Positions 7,620 through 15,815 of a DNA stretch of 64,000 nt are shown here, one piece after another. Made by a program: the position numbers and the translations under genes. The notes under the pieces were generated by a model. That model saw only the letters and a list, made by a program, of their open reading frames with translations, had not been told where the DNA came from and searched no databases. The stretch spans positions 2,604,001 to 2,668,000 of the forward strand of contig NZ_JAUSVA010000002.1 in the NCBI RefSeq assembly GCF_030813695.1. Direction: 5' to 3'. Positions within the stretch are counted from its first letter, which is position 1. Each line of letters starts with the position of its first letter. This DNA is from Kitasatospora herbaricolor. Lineage in GTDB: Bacteria > Actinomycetota > Actinomycetes > Streptomycetales > Streptomycetaceae.

Positions 7620-10069
7620 CCACCCGCGCCAAACTCACGGTCTACTCCGCGCTGGCCACCGCGCTGGCCACGCTCTGCCTGCTCCCGCTGGTCACCTCCG
7701 GCGGCTGGTACCTGCACGCCTGTCTGCTGATCGCGCTGGCCGCCGCCGCCGGCGCGGGCCTGCGCCGGCTCCCGCTGCCCCGCTGGCTGGTGCCGGCCGG
7801 GCAGCTGCTGGTGCTGGTGTACGCGCTGATGCTCGGCTTCGCGGGCTCCGCGATGACCGCCGGCGTCCTGCCCGGCCCCCGGGCGCTGGACGCCGTCGGC
7901 ACCCTGCTCGACCGGGGCCTGCAGGACATCCAGGAGTACGCCATCCCGGCCCCCGCCACGCCGGGGCTGCGGCTGATCCTGGTCGGCTCGGTGGCGCTGG
8001 TCGCCGTCGTGGTGGACGCCGTCGCGGTGACCTTCCGCAAGTCGGCGCTGGCCGGCCTGCCGCTGCTCGCGCTCTACTCCGTCGGCACCGGCCTGGCGGA
8101 CAAGGACTCCCGGGCCTGGCTGTGGTTCCTGTTCGCGGCCTTCGGCTACCTGCTGCTGCTCCTCGCCGAGGGCCAGGACCGGCTCTCCCGCTGGGGCCGG
8201 GTCTTCCACGGCGGCGCCCGCGGCGAGAGCGGGGGCCGGCTCGCGCACAACGGCCACCGGATCGGCTCGCTGGCGCTGGCCACCGCCCTGGTGCTGCCGC
8301 TGTTCCTCGGTCAGTGGGAGCTGGACCTGTTCGGCAACCGGACCGGCAACGGCACCGGCACCGGCGGCAGCGGCTCCGGGGTCACCACCCTGGACCCGCT
8401 GGTCACGCTGGCCGCGAAGCTGAGCCGCCCGAGCGGCGAGGAGATGCTGACCTACACGATGTCGGGCGACAACGCCGGCAGCACCTACCTGCGGACCGGC
8501 GCGCTCGACGAGTTCAACGGCACCGAGTGGAAGCTCAGCCCGAAGGACGTCACCGGCAACCCCCGGGCCCTGCCCACCCCCGAGGGGCTGGCCCCCACCG
8601 TCACGGCGGACCCGGTCGCGACCGCCTTCACCGTCACGGACCGGATGGACTCGGCCTGGCTGCCGATGCCCTACCCGGCCACCGAGGCCGACCCGCCCGG
8701 CACCTGGCGGTACGAGGGCTCGACCCGGACCCTCATCGGCGACGGCAAGCAGACCACCCGGGGCCTGAGGTACGAGGTGACCAGCCTGGACGTGCGGCCC
8801 ACCGCAGCCCAGCTGCGCACCGCCGGCCAGGTGCCGGAGGCGATCGCCAAGCGCTACCTGACGCTGCCCGGCGACTTCCCGCAGGCCGTGACGACCATCG
8901 CCACGGACGTCACCCGGGGCAGGACGACCGGGTACGACAAGGCGGTGGCCCTGCAGACCTGGTTCACCCGCACCGGCGGCTTCACGTACAGCACCGACGT
9001 GGGCAACGGCACCGGCAACGACGCCATCCTGACCTTCCTGGAGAACAAGAAGGGCTTCTGCGTCCACTACGCCTCCACCATGGCGGCGATGGCCCGGGCA
9101 CTCGGCATCCCCGCCCGGGTGGCGCTCGGCTTCACCCCGGGCCAGGGCCTCGGGGGCAAGAGCTTCAAGGTGACGGACCGGGAGTACCACGCCTGGCCCG
9201 AGCTGTACTTCCAGGGCACCGGCTGGCTGCGCTTCGAGCCCACCCCGACCCGCGGCAGCGCCCCGGACTACTCGGACCCGGTGGCCGCGCCCAGCACCGC
9301 CCCGACCCAGCAGCCGACCAGTGCCGCGCCGAGCGCCGGTGCGGTGCCCTCGGCGAGCGCCAGCAGCAGCTGCGACAGCCGGCAGCGGCAGCTCGGCGAC
9401 TGCGCCGACCAGGAGAAGGCCGCGCTCAAGGCCCAGGGCCAGCGGTCCTGGTGGCTGTCCTGGCAGGCCCTGGCGACGCTCGCGGGCGGCCTGGCCCTGA
9501 TCGCCCTGCTGATTGCGCCGATGGTCTGGCGGGCCTGGGTGCGGCGCCGGCGGCTCGGTACGGCCGGACGCCGCCGTCCGGGGGCGGACCCCCGGACGGA
9601 CCTCACCGACCAGCAGGTGCTGGCCGCCTGGGAGGAGCTGGTCGACTCGGCCTGGGACCTCGGCATCCCGCCGGACGACTCGCGCACCCCGCGGTCGGCG
9701 GCGCGGCGGATCGCCGAGGCGGGCGAACTGGACGCGGACGCCACGGCCGCCGCCGGCCGGGTCGCGCTGGCCACCGAACGGGTGCTGTACGCCCCGGCCG
9801 GCCGGGGCGCGCCCGCGCTGGCCCCGGACGTCCGGACCGCCCGGGAGGGCCTGCTGGCCTCCGCCCGGCGCACCGGGCGGGCCCGGGCGCTGCTGCTGCC
9901 GCCGTCCTCGGCGAGGCTCTGGTGGCGGGCGACCGATCGGGTGGACGACGCCCGGGACGCCGTGCGCGGGCGCCTCTCCCGGGCCGGGGCCGCGCTCACC
10001 GGTCCGTTCCGCCGGGCCCGGGCCCGGCTGCGGGGCGGCCGGCACGGCTCGACGGACCGACCGGAGTAG
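7616..10069 (+). CDS. TgpA-type membrane transglutaminase-like protein (DUF3488/transglutaminase/DUF4129)
   Basis: 817 residues. The N-terminal third carries about six or seven membrane segments (DUF3488/TgpA_N type). An extracytoplasmic transglutaminase-like domain follows, with catalytic Cys482 (GFCVHYA), His525 (EYHAWPEL) and an acidic third position in WLRFEPTP (Glu541, where Asp is commoner). A Ser/Pro/Thr-rich linker, another membrane segment (about 620-645) and a C-terminal DUF4129-like region end the protein. Families of this architecture act at the outer face of the membrane; the substrate is unknown. It is the last gene of the MoxR operon. Confidence 0.9.
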   Translation: MTTRAKLTVYSALATALATLCLLPLVTSGGWYLHACLLIALAAAAGAGLRRLPLPRWLVPAGQLLVLVYALMLGFAGSAMTAGVLPGPRALDAVGTLLDRGLQDIQEYAIPAPATPGLRLILVGSVALVAVVVDAVAVTFRKSALAGLPLLALYSVGTGLADKDSRAWLWFLFAAFGYLLLLLAEGQDRLSRWGRVFHGGARGESGGRLAHNGHRIGSLALATALVLPLFLGQWELDLFGNRTGNGTGTGGSGSGVTTLDPLVTLAAKLSRPSGEEMLTYTMSGDNAGSTYLRTGALDEFNGTEWKLSPKDVTGNPRALPTPEGLAPTVTADPVATAFTVTDRMDSAWLPMPYPATEADPPGTWRYEGSTRTLIGDGKQTTRGLRYEVTSLDVRPTAAQLRTAGQVPEAIAKRYLTLPGDFPQAVTTIATDVTRGRTTGYDKAVALQTWFTRTGGFTYSTDVGNGTGNDAILTFLENKKGFCVHYASTMAAMARALGIPARVALGFTPGQGLGGKSFKVTDREYHAWPELYFQGTGWLRFEPTPTRGSAPDYSDPVAAPSTAPTQQPTSAAPSAGAVPSASASSSCDSRQRQLGDCADQEKAALKAQGQRSWWLSWQALATLAGGLALIALLIAPMVWRAWVRRRRLGTAGRRRPGADPRTDLTDQQVLAAWEELVDSAWDLGIPPDDSRTPRSAARRIAEAGELDADATAAAGRVALATERVLYAPAGRGAPALAPDVRTAREGLLASARRTGRARALLLPPSSARLWWRATDRVDDARDAVRGRLSRAGAALTGPFRRARARLRGGRHGSTDRPE

Positions 10070-10154
10070 CCGGGGTGGGCCCGGCCCGCGCGGCAGCGCC
10101 GGCCCGGGCCCGGCCCGGGCTCGGGGCCCGGTACGTTCCGGATCCAGCGCGCCA

Positions 10155-10202
10155 CGACGGGTGAGGGCGGGCAGTCCGCAGACTGCCCGCCCTCACCCGT
10201 CG
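10155..10202. terminator. Bidirectional terminator, 22-bp perfect stem
   Basis: Perfect 22-bp arms around the loop CGCA, lying between the convergent transglutaminase gene and the DUF3040 gene. It lacks a T-run, as is common in Streptomyces. Confidence 0.85.
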
Positions 10203-10242
10203 CTCGTTGCCGGGCCCGGTTCCCCTGGGCCCTCCTCTGCGC

Positions 10243-10626
10243 TCAGAGGCCGCTCTGCTCGTCCCTGCGTCGCTGCCAACGCTGCTCCATCCGGTCCATC
10301 ACCCCTGCCTTGCGGCGCGATGCGGGGGCCGGCTTCGGCCCCGCGCCGTGCCCGCCGGGGCCGCGCCTCCAGCCTGTGACGGCGAGGACCGCGCAACCCA
10401 GCATGACCAGGAACCCGACGACGCTCACCCAGATCAGTTGGGCGACCATGCCCCCCATCAGCAGGGCGATGCCCACCACGAACCCCGCGGCGGCCTGGTA
10501 GACCCGCCGACGGGTGTAGGCGCGCAGCCCGGTTCCCTCAAGCGCTGACGCGAATTTGGGATCTTCGGCGTACAGCGCTCGCTCCATCTGCTCGAGCAGA
10601 CGCTGCTCGTGCTCCGAGAGCGGCAC
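10243..10626 (-). CDS. DUF3040 family small membrane protein
   Basis: 127 residues. The N-terminus MPLSEHEQRLLEQMERALYAEDP is typical of the actinobacterial DUF3040 family. Two membrane segments (about 45-65 and 69-88) and a basic C-terminal tail follow. The GTG start has a strong GGAGG eight bases upstream (GTAGGAGGACTCC). S. coelicolor has a similar gene near its dcw cluster. Function unknown. Confidence 0.88.
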   Translation of the reverse strand: MPLSEHEQRLLEQMERALYAEDPKFASALEGTGLRAYTRRRVYQAAAGFVVGIALLMGGMVAQLIWVSVVGFLVMLGCAVLAVTGWRRGPGGHGAGPKPAPASRRKAGVMDRMEQRWQRRRDEQSGL

Positions 10627-11045
10627 GGAGTCCTCCTACTCGTCGGTCGCGGGGCGACCGGTCCGCCACCCCAGGCGGGATGGCAAGTCCATTCAGCTTT
10701 CAAGACACCAGTCAGACGCTTGTGTGGAACCCACCCCGGCGCGAACCGCGACCGTCCGGTCGGGACGGTCGTGCTGTGCACCCCGGAGGGTCCACCGTCC
10801 CGGCCTTGTGTCGTCCATATGCCCCATGCGTCCGGCTGTCATGCTTTCCGGCTTTACCCAGATCATACGGTCCACCGGTGCATTCCGGGGTGGTCGACCG
10901 CACGTGGGTCGGCCCAGGTCGGCACGCTGGATCCGCACGGTTCCCAACGCCGGGGGGCGCGCACAAGTGCCCGAGTCGGCGGAATCACCCCGGACGTGGG
11001 CGAATGCGTGGCCGAACGGAAGACGTACCGGGTACGAAGGACAGG
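10627..11045. other. Intergenic region between DUF3040 gene and methyltransferase
   Basis: About 420 bases of slightly lower GC. It must hold the DUF3040 promoter and the end of the methyltransferase transcript. Overlapping short frames on both strands lack actinobacterial codon bias and a ribosome binding site. No known RNA motif recognised. Confidence 0.5.
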
Positions 11046-11798
11046 TCAGGAGCGTGTGGCCAGGAGGTGAAGCTGGGTGGCGACGGCGTGGAAGGCCGGC
11101 TGTTCGGCGGCCGCCTGCTCCAGCTTCAGCAGGGCCTCCATCGCCCCCGGCTCGGTGTCCACCAGGACGCCGGGCACCAGGTCGGCGAAGACCCGCACCC
11201 CGTGCACCGCCTCCACCCGCAGGCCGGCCGCGCTCGCCAGCAGGCCCAGCTCCTCGCCGGTGAACCGGCGGGGCATCGGGTCGCCGGCGCCCCAGCGGCC
11301 CTCGGGGGCGCCGAGCACCGTGCGGGCCTCGTTGAAGTGGCCCGCCAGGGCCCGGGCGAGCACGGCGCCGTTGCGGTTGGCGGCCAGCAGGCTGACCAGT
11401 CCGCCGGCCCGCAGCGTGCCCGCCAGGCTGCCGAGCGCCTCGGCCGGGTCGTCCACGACCTCCAGCACGCCGTGGCAGAGCACCGCGTCCACGCTCTCGG
11501 GGGCGATCAGCTCGGGCAGGGTCTGGGTGTCGCCCTGGACGGCCCGGACCAGGTCGGTGACGCCGGCCTCGGCGGCCCGCCGCTCCAGCGCGAACAGCGC
11601 GTCGGGGCTCGGGTCGACCACGGTCACCCGGTGGCCCAGCCGGGCCACGGGCACGGCGAAGTTGCCCGTCCCGCCGCCGGTGTCGACGACGTCGAGGACC
11701 GGCTGGTCCAGCTCGGCGGCCCGCTTCTCAAGGGCCGCCCGCACCACCTCCCACACCACGGCGGTACGCAGGGCACTGCGGGGACGCGTCGGGTACAA
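11046..11798 (-). CDS. Class I SAM-dependent methyltransferase
   Basis: 250 residues with a Rossmann-type methyltransferase core: motif I VLDVVDTGGGTGNFAVPVA, acidic end of strand 2 VTVVDPSPDAL, a QGDTQTLPELI segment and motif IV-like VDAVLCHGVLEVVDDP. The substrate is unknown; the motif layout resembles ubiquinone-type small-molecule methyltransferases. I infer a TTG start at 11798, because AAGGAG lies eight bases upstream (AAGGAGTCCTCACC) and upstream codons look non-coding. Confidence 0.85.
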   Translation of the reverse strand: MYPTRPRSALRTAVVWEVVRAALEKRAAELDQPVLDVVDTGGGTGNFAVPVARLGHRVTVVDPSPDALFALERRAAEAGVTDLVRAVQGDTQTLPELIAPESVDAVLCHGVLEVVDDPAEALGSLAGTLRAGGLVSLLAANRNGAVLARALAGHFNEARTVLGAPEGRWGAGDPMPRRFTGEELGLLASAAGLRVEAVHGVRVFADLVPGVLVDTEPGAMEALLKLEQAAAEQPAFHAVATQLHLLATRS

Positions 11799-12012
11799 GG
11801 TGAGGACTCCTTGGCACGGAGAGGTACGGGTCGGTACGTCGGACGGCTCCACCTTAGGCCGTCCGACGGCCCGCCCGCGCAAGGCACCGTGAGGCGTTCC
11901 GGGCCGCCCTCCCCGCGGCGCTCCCGGCGGCACTCCCACGGCCGGGCCCGGCCGGCGCCCGCCCGACCGGCATGGCCGTGCGGGCGCCCCCGGGCCGCCC
12001 CCTACCGCGCCC

Positions 12013-12753
12013 TCAGGCCGCACCGTCCAGCGGCAGCCGCGGCGCGGGAGGCGTGGGGTGCAGGCCCAGCAGGCGCTGGACGATCCGCAGGAACAGCGCG
12101 GTGTTGCGGATCAGGTCGTCCGCGTCCCGCGCGCTGGCCGCGCCCCTGATCCCGGCCTCGGCGGCAGCCCGCCGGCGGGCGCCGGCCGCGAAGTAGACCG
12201 CCCACTCGGCGAGCTCCGGGGCGACCTCGGGCAGCACCTCCCAGGCGCTGCGGATGGCCTTGCGCCGCCTCGGGTTCTTCTCCGGCCGGCCGCGGACCGC
12301 GAGCACCGCGGCCACCGTGCGCAGGGCGGCGAGGTGGGCGGTGGCGTAGCGCTGGAGCGGGTCCTCCGTCCGGCCGGCCTGGACGAGGGTGCGCTGGGCC
12401 TGCCGGAGCAGGTCGAGCGCGGCCGGCGGGGCGGCGGCCCGGCGCAGCACCGGGTGCACGTCCCCCGAGCGGCCGGGTGCCGCCGGTGGGGCCGGGGCGG
12501 GCGGACCGGCCGGAGGGAAGGGGATCGCGGGCTGGTGCGGCAGGGGCGGGTCGGGGACCGACCGGTCCGGGACGGGCTGCGGCGGCCGGGACTGCGGCGC
12601 CGGTGGGCGGTGCTGGTGCGGCAGCGGCTGCTGCGGGACGGGCTGCTGCGGGAGCGGCTGGAGCCGGCCGGGGCGGGGCCCGCCGGGTCGCGCCTGGTCG
12701 TCGTCGGGGTGGCGGTGGCTGGCGGTGACGGGCTCAGGGTGGCTGATGGTCAT
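12013..12753 (-). CDS. SAV_6107-family HEPN domain-containing protein
   Basis: 246 residues. The first 110 or so are low complexity: Pro/Gln/His repeats (LPQQPVPQQPLPHQ) then Pro/Ala. The C-terminal 135 residues form a helical domain (ALDLLRQAQRTLVQAGRTED, YATAHLAALRTVAAVLAVRG, RNTALFLRIVQRLLGL) as in the streptomycete SAV_6107-type HEPN family. HEPN proteins are often nucleotide- or RNA-acting, but no catalytic RxxxxH is visible, so I infer no activity. ATG start with GGGGGAG five bases upstream. Confidence 0.8.
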   Translation of the reverse strand: MTISHPEPVTASHRHPDDDQARPGGPRPGRLQPLPQQPVPQQPLPHQHRPPAPQSRPPQPVPDRSVPDPPLPHQPAIPFPPAGPPAPAPPAAPGRSGDVHPVLRRAAAPPAALDLLRQAQRTLVQAGRTEDPLQRYATAHLAALRTVAAVLAVRGRPEKNPRRRKAIRSAWEVLPEVAPELAEWAVYFAAGARRRAAAEAGIRGAASARDADDLIRNTALFLRIVQRLLGLHPTPPAPRLPLDGAA

Positions 12754-13393
12754 GGTCTCCCCCGGTCCGAGGCGACTGGCCCGGGCCGGTCGACCCGTGC
12801 GCTCCCATCGTGCAGGGCACCACTGACAATCGGGCGTGCGCGGAGCGCACCGCCGCCGCCCGGCCCCGGGGAACGCGTGCGGGCGACACCCCGGCGGCCG
12901 GCCCGACGAGTCCCCCGTCCGGGCCGGCCGCGCGGTGTCGCCCCGCACGTCCCCCGGGGCGCCGATGCGCCCCGGATCCCCCACCACCGGTGTCCCCCGT
13001 GACCGCGCTCCGCCGCCCCGTGTCGGCGGTGCGCGGTCCCGGACCGGCTCGTGTGCACGGCACGACCCCGTCCGCCGGCACCCCCGTGACCGGCGGACCA
13101 GATCTGGTCCGCTCCCGGGGCCCCCGTGCCTCGCGGCCCGTTCTCCCGGTGCCCCAACTCTCTCGTCCTTGCAGGTCGGAGCACTATCCGTTGCGCTACT
13201 CAACCGGTGATCTGAGTACCCGTACTCAGTTTCGGCCGGGCCCGGCCGGGGCGGAACCACCGGGCGCCGGCGGGCGTCCTGAGAGCGCCGGGAGTGGACC
13301 GGCCGGGCCGGTACGGTGTGGCGCGGCGGCCACCGAGGCGTCCGCGCCGCCCCGGCGCCGGACCGACCGCGGGCGGACGAGAGAGGGAGCAGG
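12754..13393. other. Divergent intergenic region with MacR-like operator
   Basis: 640 bases between divergent genes. It contains the 16-bp palindrome at 13213-13228. No frame has convincing coding character, and no tRNA or known RNA motif is recognised. Confidence 0.6.
13213..13228. promoter_or_regulatory. Candidate MacR operator (TGAGTAC-N2-GTACTCA)
   Basis: Perfect 7-bp inverted repeat TGAGTACCCGTACTCA, extended by one more pair (C/G) on each side. To my recollection this equals the published MacR response-regulator consensus in S. coelicolor. It lies 165 bases upstream of the DUF4126 membrane protein start, and a MacR/MacS pair is encoded at 34592-36528. Inference: MacR controls the DUF4126 gene. 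Confidence 0.72.
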
Positions 13394-14044
13394 ATGTCGA
13401 TCATTCCGTTGATCTTCACCAGCAGCTGGGCCAGCGGGATCAACGCCTACGCGGTGGTGCTGCTGCTCGGGCTGTTCGGCCGCTTCGGCTGGGCCGACAG
13501 CGTGCCGGCCGTGCTGGAGCGCCCGGACGTGCTGATCGCCGCCGGCGCGCTCTTCCTGGTGGAGGCGGTGGCCGACAAGGTCCCGTACCTGGACTCGGCC
13601 TGGGACGCCGTGCACACGGTGATCCGCCCGGTCGCCGGCGCCACCGTCGCCGCGCTGCTGGCCAGCCACGACCCGGGCGGGCTGGGCACCGTCGCGGCCG
13701 GGGCGATGGGCGGCACCACCGCGCTGCTCAGCCACACCGTCAAGGCCTCCCTGCGGATGGCCGTCAACACCTCGCCCGAACCCGCCAGCAACATCGGCGT
13801 CAGCCTGGCCGAGGACATCTCGGTGGCCGGGCTGGTGACGCTGGCGATCTTCCACCCGTGGATCGCCGCGTCGATCGCCTCGGTGCTGCTGGTGGCCGGC
13901 GCCGTGCTGGTCTGGTTCGCCTTCACCCGGATCCGGCGCTTCCTGGCCAGGCGCCGCGACCGCAAGGCCGCCCGTGCCGCCCGCCGCGGACCGCTGCCGT
14001 CCCCCGTCCCCGCACCGCCCGGCCGGGGCGGGAGCGGGTACTGA
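13394..14044 (+). CDS. DUF4126 integral membrane protein
   Basis: 216 residues with about four or five hydrophobic segments. The N-terminus (LIFTSSWASGINAYAVVLLL), an internal ADKVPYLDSAWDAVHTVIRP and the small-residue-rich second half (VAAGAMGGTTALLSHTVKA, NIGVSLAEDISVAGLVTLA) fit the DUF4126 family, whose function is unknown. GGGAGCAGG precedes the ATG. The C-terminus is a short basic, Pro-rich cytoplasmic tail. It lies downstream of a MacR-like operator and 31 bases before a CrtI-like gene, so the two may be co-transcribed. Confidence 0.85.
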   Translation: MSIIPLIFTSSWASGINAYAVVLLLGLFGRFGWADSVPAVLERPDVLIAAGALFLVEAVADKVPYLDSAWDAVHTVIRPVAGATVAALLASHDPGGLGTVAAGAMGGTTALLSHTVKASLRMAVNTSPEPASNIGVSLAEDISVAGLVTLAIFHPWIAASIASVLLVAGAVLVWFAFTRIRRFLARRRDRKAARAARRGPLPSPVPAPPGRGGSGY

Positions 14045-14075
14045 GGGCCGCCGGGCGCACTTTAGGATCGGTGCC

Positions 14076-15608
14076 ATGGCACGGATCGTCATCATCGGCG
14101 CAGGAATGAGCGGGCTCGCGGCAGCCTCCCGGCTGGCCACCCTCGGGCACCGGGTGACGGTCTGCGAGGCCTCCGGCACCTACGGCGGGATGGTCGGCCG
14201 GTACGAGCGGGACGGCTTCGCCTTCGACACCGGCCCCGGCCTGCTCACCCTGCCGGCCGTCTACCGCGACCTCGCGCTGAAGACCGGCCGGGAGCCGCTG
14301 GAGGAGCTGGTGGGGCTCGCCCCGGTGGACCCGGAGAGCCGGCACCTGCTGCCCGACGGCACCACCCTGCTGCTGCCCAACGCCTCCCGGGGCGGCGTGG
14401 CCCGGGCCCTGGACGCCGCCTTCGGCGCGGGCTCCGGCGAGCGCTGGAGCGAGGTGATGAACCACGGCCGGACCGTCTGGGAGGCCACCCGCCGCCCGCT
14501 GCTGGAGGAGCCGCTCCCCGCGGACCCCGAGCGGCTGCGCACCGACCCGTACCCGGCGCCGCCGCGCCGGGGCCTCGGCCGGCTGCGGCGCACGCCGTGG
14601 ACCCTGGCCGAGGTGGCCGGGCGGGAGCTCGACGGCCGTCCCGGCCTGACCGCGCTGCTGCACGAGTACGCCCTGCGCTTCGGCTTCGACCCGTCGACGG
14701 CGCCCGCCGGCGCCACCGTGCTGGCGTACATGGAGCAGTCCTTCGGCGTCTGGTACGTCCGGGGCGGCATCCGGGCGCTGGCCGACGCGGTGTACCGGCG
14801 CTGCCTGGACCGCAAGGTCGGGTTCCGCTTCGACTGCCCGGTGGAGCAGGTCCTGTCCGACCCGGCGGACGGCCGGGTGACGGGGGTGCGGCTGGCCGGC
14901 GGCGACCGGCTGGAGGCGGACACCGTGATCTCCTCGACGGACGCCCGGACCTTCCACCCGGACGCCGTGGGCCGCCCCGGCCAGGACGGCCCGCGCCCCG
15001 GCGACGGGCAGCGGGCCGACCGGCAGCGGGACGAGGCGGCCGCCCGGGTCCCCGGCCGGTTCACCGTGCTGCTCGCCCTGCGCGGCTCGCGCCCGGCCGC
15101 CGCCGCGCACCGCACCGTGGTGCACGCCGCCGACGGAGCCGCCGAGCGGGAGGCGCTGTTCGGCCGCACGCCGGAGCTGTACGCGCACCCCACCGTGCAG
15201 GTGCTCCGCCCCGACGACCCCACGCTCCACCCGGAGGGCCACGAGAGCGTCTCGCTGACCGTGACCGTGCCCTCGGCGGGCGCACTGGACTGGAGCCGCC
15301 CGGAAGCGGCCGAGCGGTACGCCGACCAGGTGCTCGACCGGGTCGACGCGGCCGGGCTGGGCCTGCGCGGACGGCTGCTCTGGCGGGTGCTCCGCACCCC
15401 GCTCGACACCGCGGCCGAGACCGGCGCCCTGTTCGGTTCGGTCCCGCGGCCCGCCCTGGCCGGGGCCGGCGGCAGCCTGCTCCAGGCCCCCAACCAGCGG
15501 CCCGGCCCCGGCCTGTTCGTGATCGGCGGCGCCGCGCACCCCGGCGGCGGCCTGGCCCGGGTGGGCATGTCCGCCTGCATCACGGCCGGCCTGATCGGCC
15601 CCGCCTGA
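14076..15608 (+). CDS. Phytoene desaturase-like FAD-dependent oxidoreductase (CrtI family)
   Basis: 510 residues. The N-terminus carries the dinucleotide-binding motif IVIIGAGMSGLAAASRLA with the downstream VCEAS acidic position and the CrtI-type GGMVGRYERDGFAFDTGP segment. The C-terminus has the second FAD motif (GLFVIGGAAHPGGGLARVGMS). CrtI relatives dehydrogenate or isomerise carotenoids and other polyenes. No other carotenoid gene is adjacent, so the substrate is unknown. It follows the DUF4126 gene by 31 bases. Confidence 0.85.
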   Translation: MARIVIIGAGMSGLAAASRLATLGHRVTVCEASGTYGGMVGRYERDGFAFDTGPGLLTLPAVYRDLALKTGREPLEELVGLAPVDPESRHLLPDGTTLLLPNASRGGVARALDAAFGAGSGERWSEVMNHGRTVWEATRRPLLEEPLPADPERLRTDPYPAPPRRGLGRLRRTPWTLAEVAGRELDGRPGLTALLHEYALRFGFDPSTAPAGATVLAYMEQSFGVWYVRGGIRALADAVYRRCLDRKVGFRFDCPVEQVLSDPADGRVTGVRLAGGDRLEADTVISSTDARTFHPDAVGRPGQDGPRPGDGQRADRQRDEAAARVPGRFTVLLALRGSRPAAAAHRTVVHAADGAAEREALFGRTPELYAHPTVQVLRPDDPTLHPEGHESVSLTVTVPSAGALDWSRPEAAERYADQVLDRVDAAGLGLRGRLLWRVLRTPLDTAAETGALFGSVPRPALAGAGGSLLQAPNQRPGPGLFVIGGAAHPGGGLARVGMSACITAGLIGPA

Positions 15609-15620
15609 GCGCGCCGGCCC

Positions 15621-15674
15621 GCACCGCCCGCAGAAGCCGCACCGCCCGCAGAGAACGCACCGCCCGCGGGACCC
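15621..15674. repeat. 18-bp spaced direct repeat, three copies
   Basis: GCACCGCCCGC recurs at 15621, 15639 and 15657, an exact 18-base period, in the gap after the CrtI-like gene. Non-coding; no function assigned. Confidence 0.5.
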
Positions 15675-15815
15675 GGGCCGCCCGGCCCGCCCGCCCACTG
15701 CCGCCACCCCGGTGGACGTGGTCACCGGGTGGCGCGCGATGAATGACAGTCAGTTCCCGCACGGGCTAGCATCCAGGCGTCGCCCGGCCGTGCACGCCGT
15801 TACCGGAGGTCCGTC

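Noticed and set aside
8122..10164. Long plus-strand open frame overlapping the transglutaminase gene
   Set aside because: Shadow frame of the TgpA-like gene, full of Arg/Pro/Gly with no domain; likewise the minus-strand frame across 7148-10045.
10693..10966. Two overlapping 84-codon minus-strand frames in the gap after the DUF3040 gene
   Set aside because: No ribosome binding site, no codon bias, and mutually overlapping.
13141..13230. Possible tRNA near GTTGCGCTACTCAACC
   Set aside because: No cloverleaf could be drawn, and the palindrome explains the symmetry.
14076..15608. CrtI-like gene considered as part of a carotenoid cluster
   Set aside because: No crtB, crtE-type partner or cyclase adjoins it; the polyprenyl synthase is 3.7 kb away beside metF.
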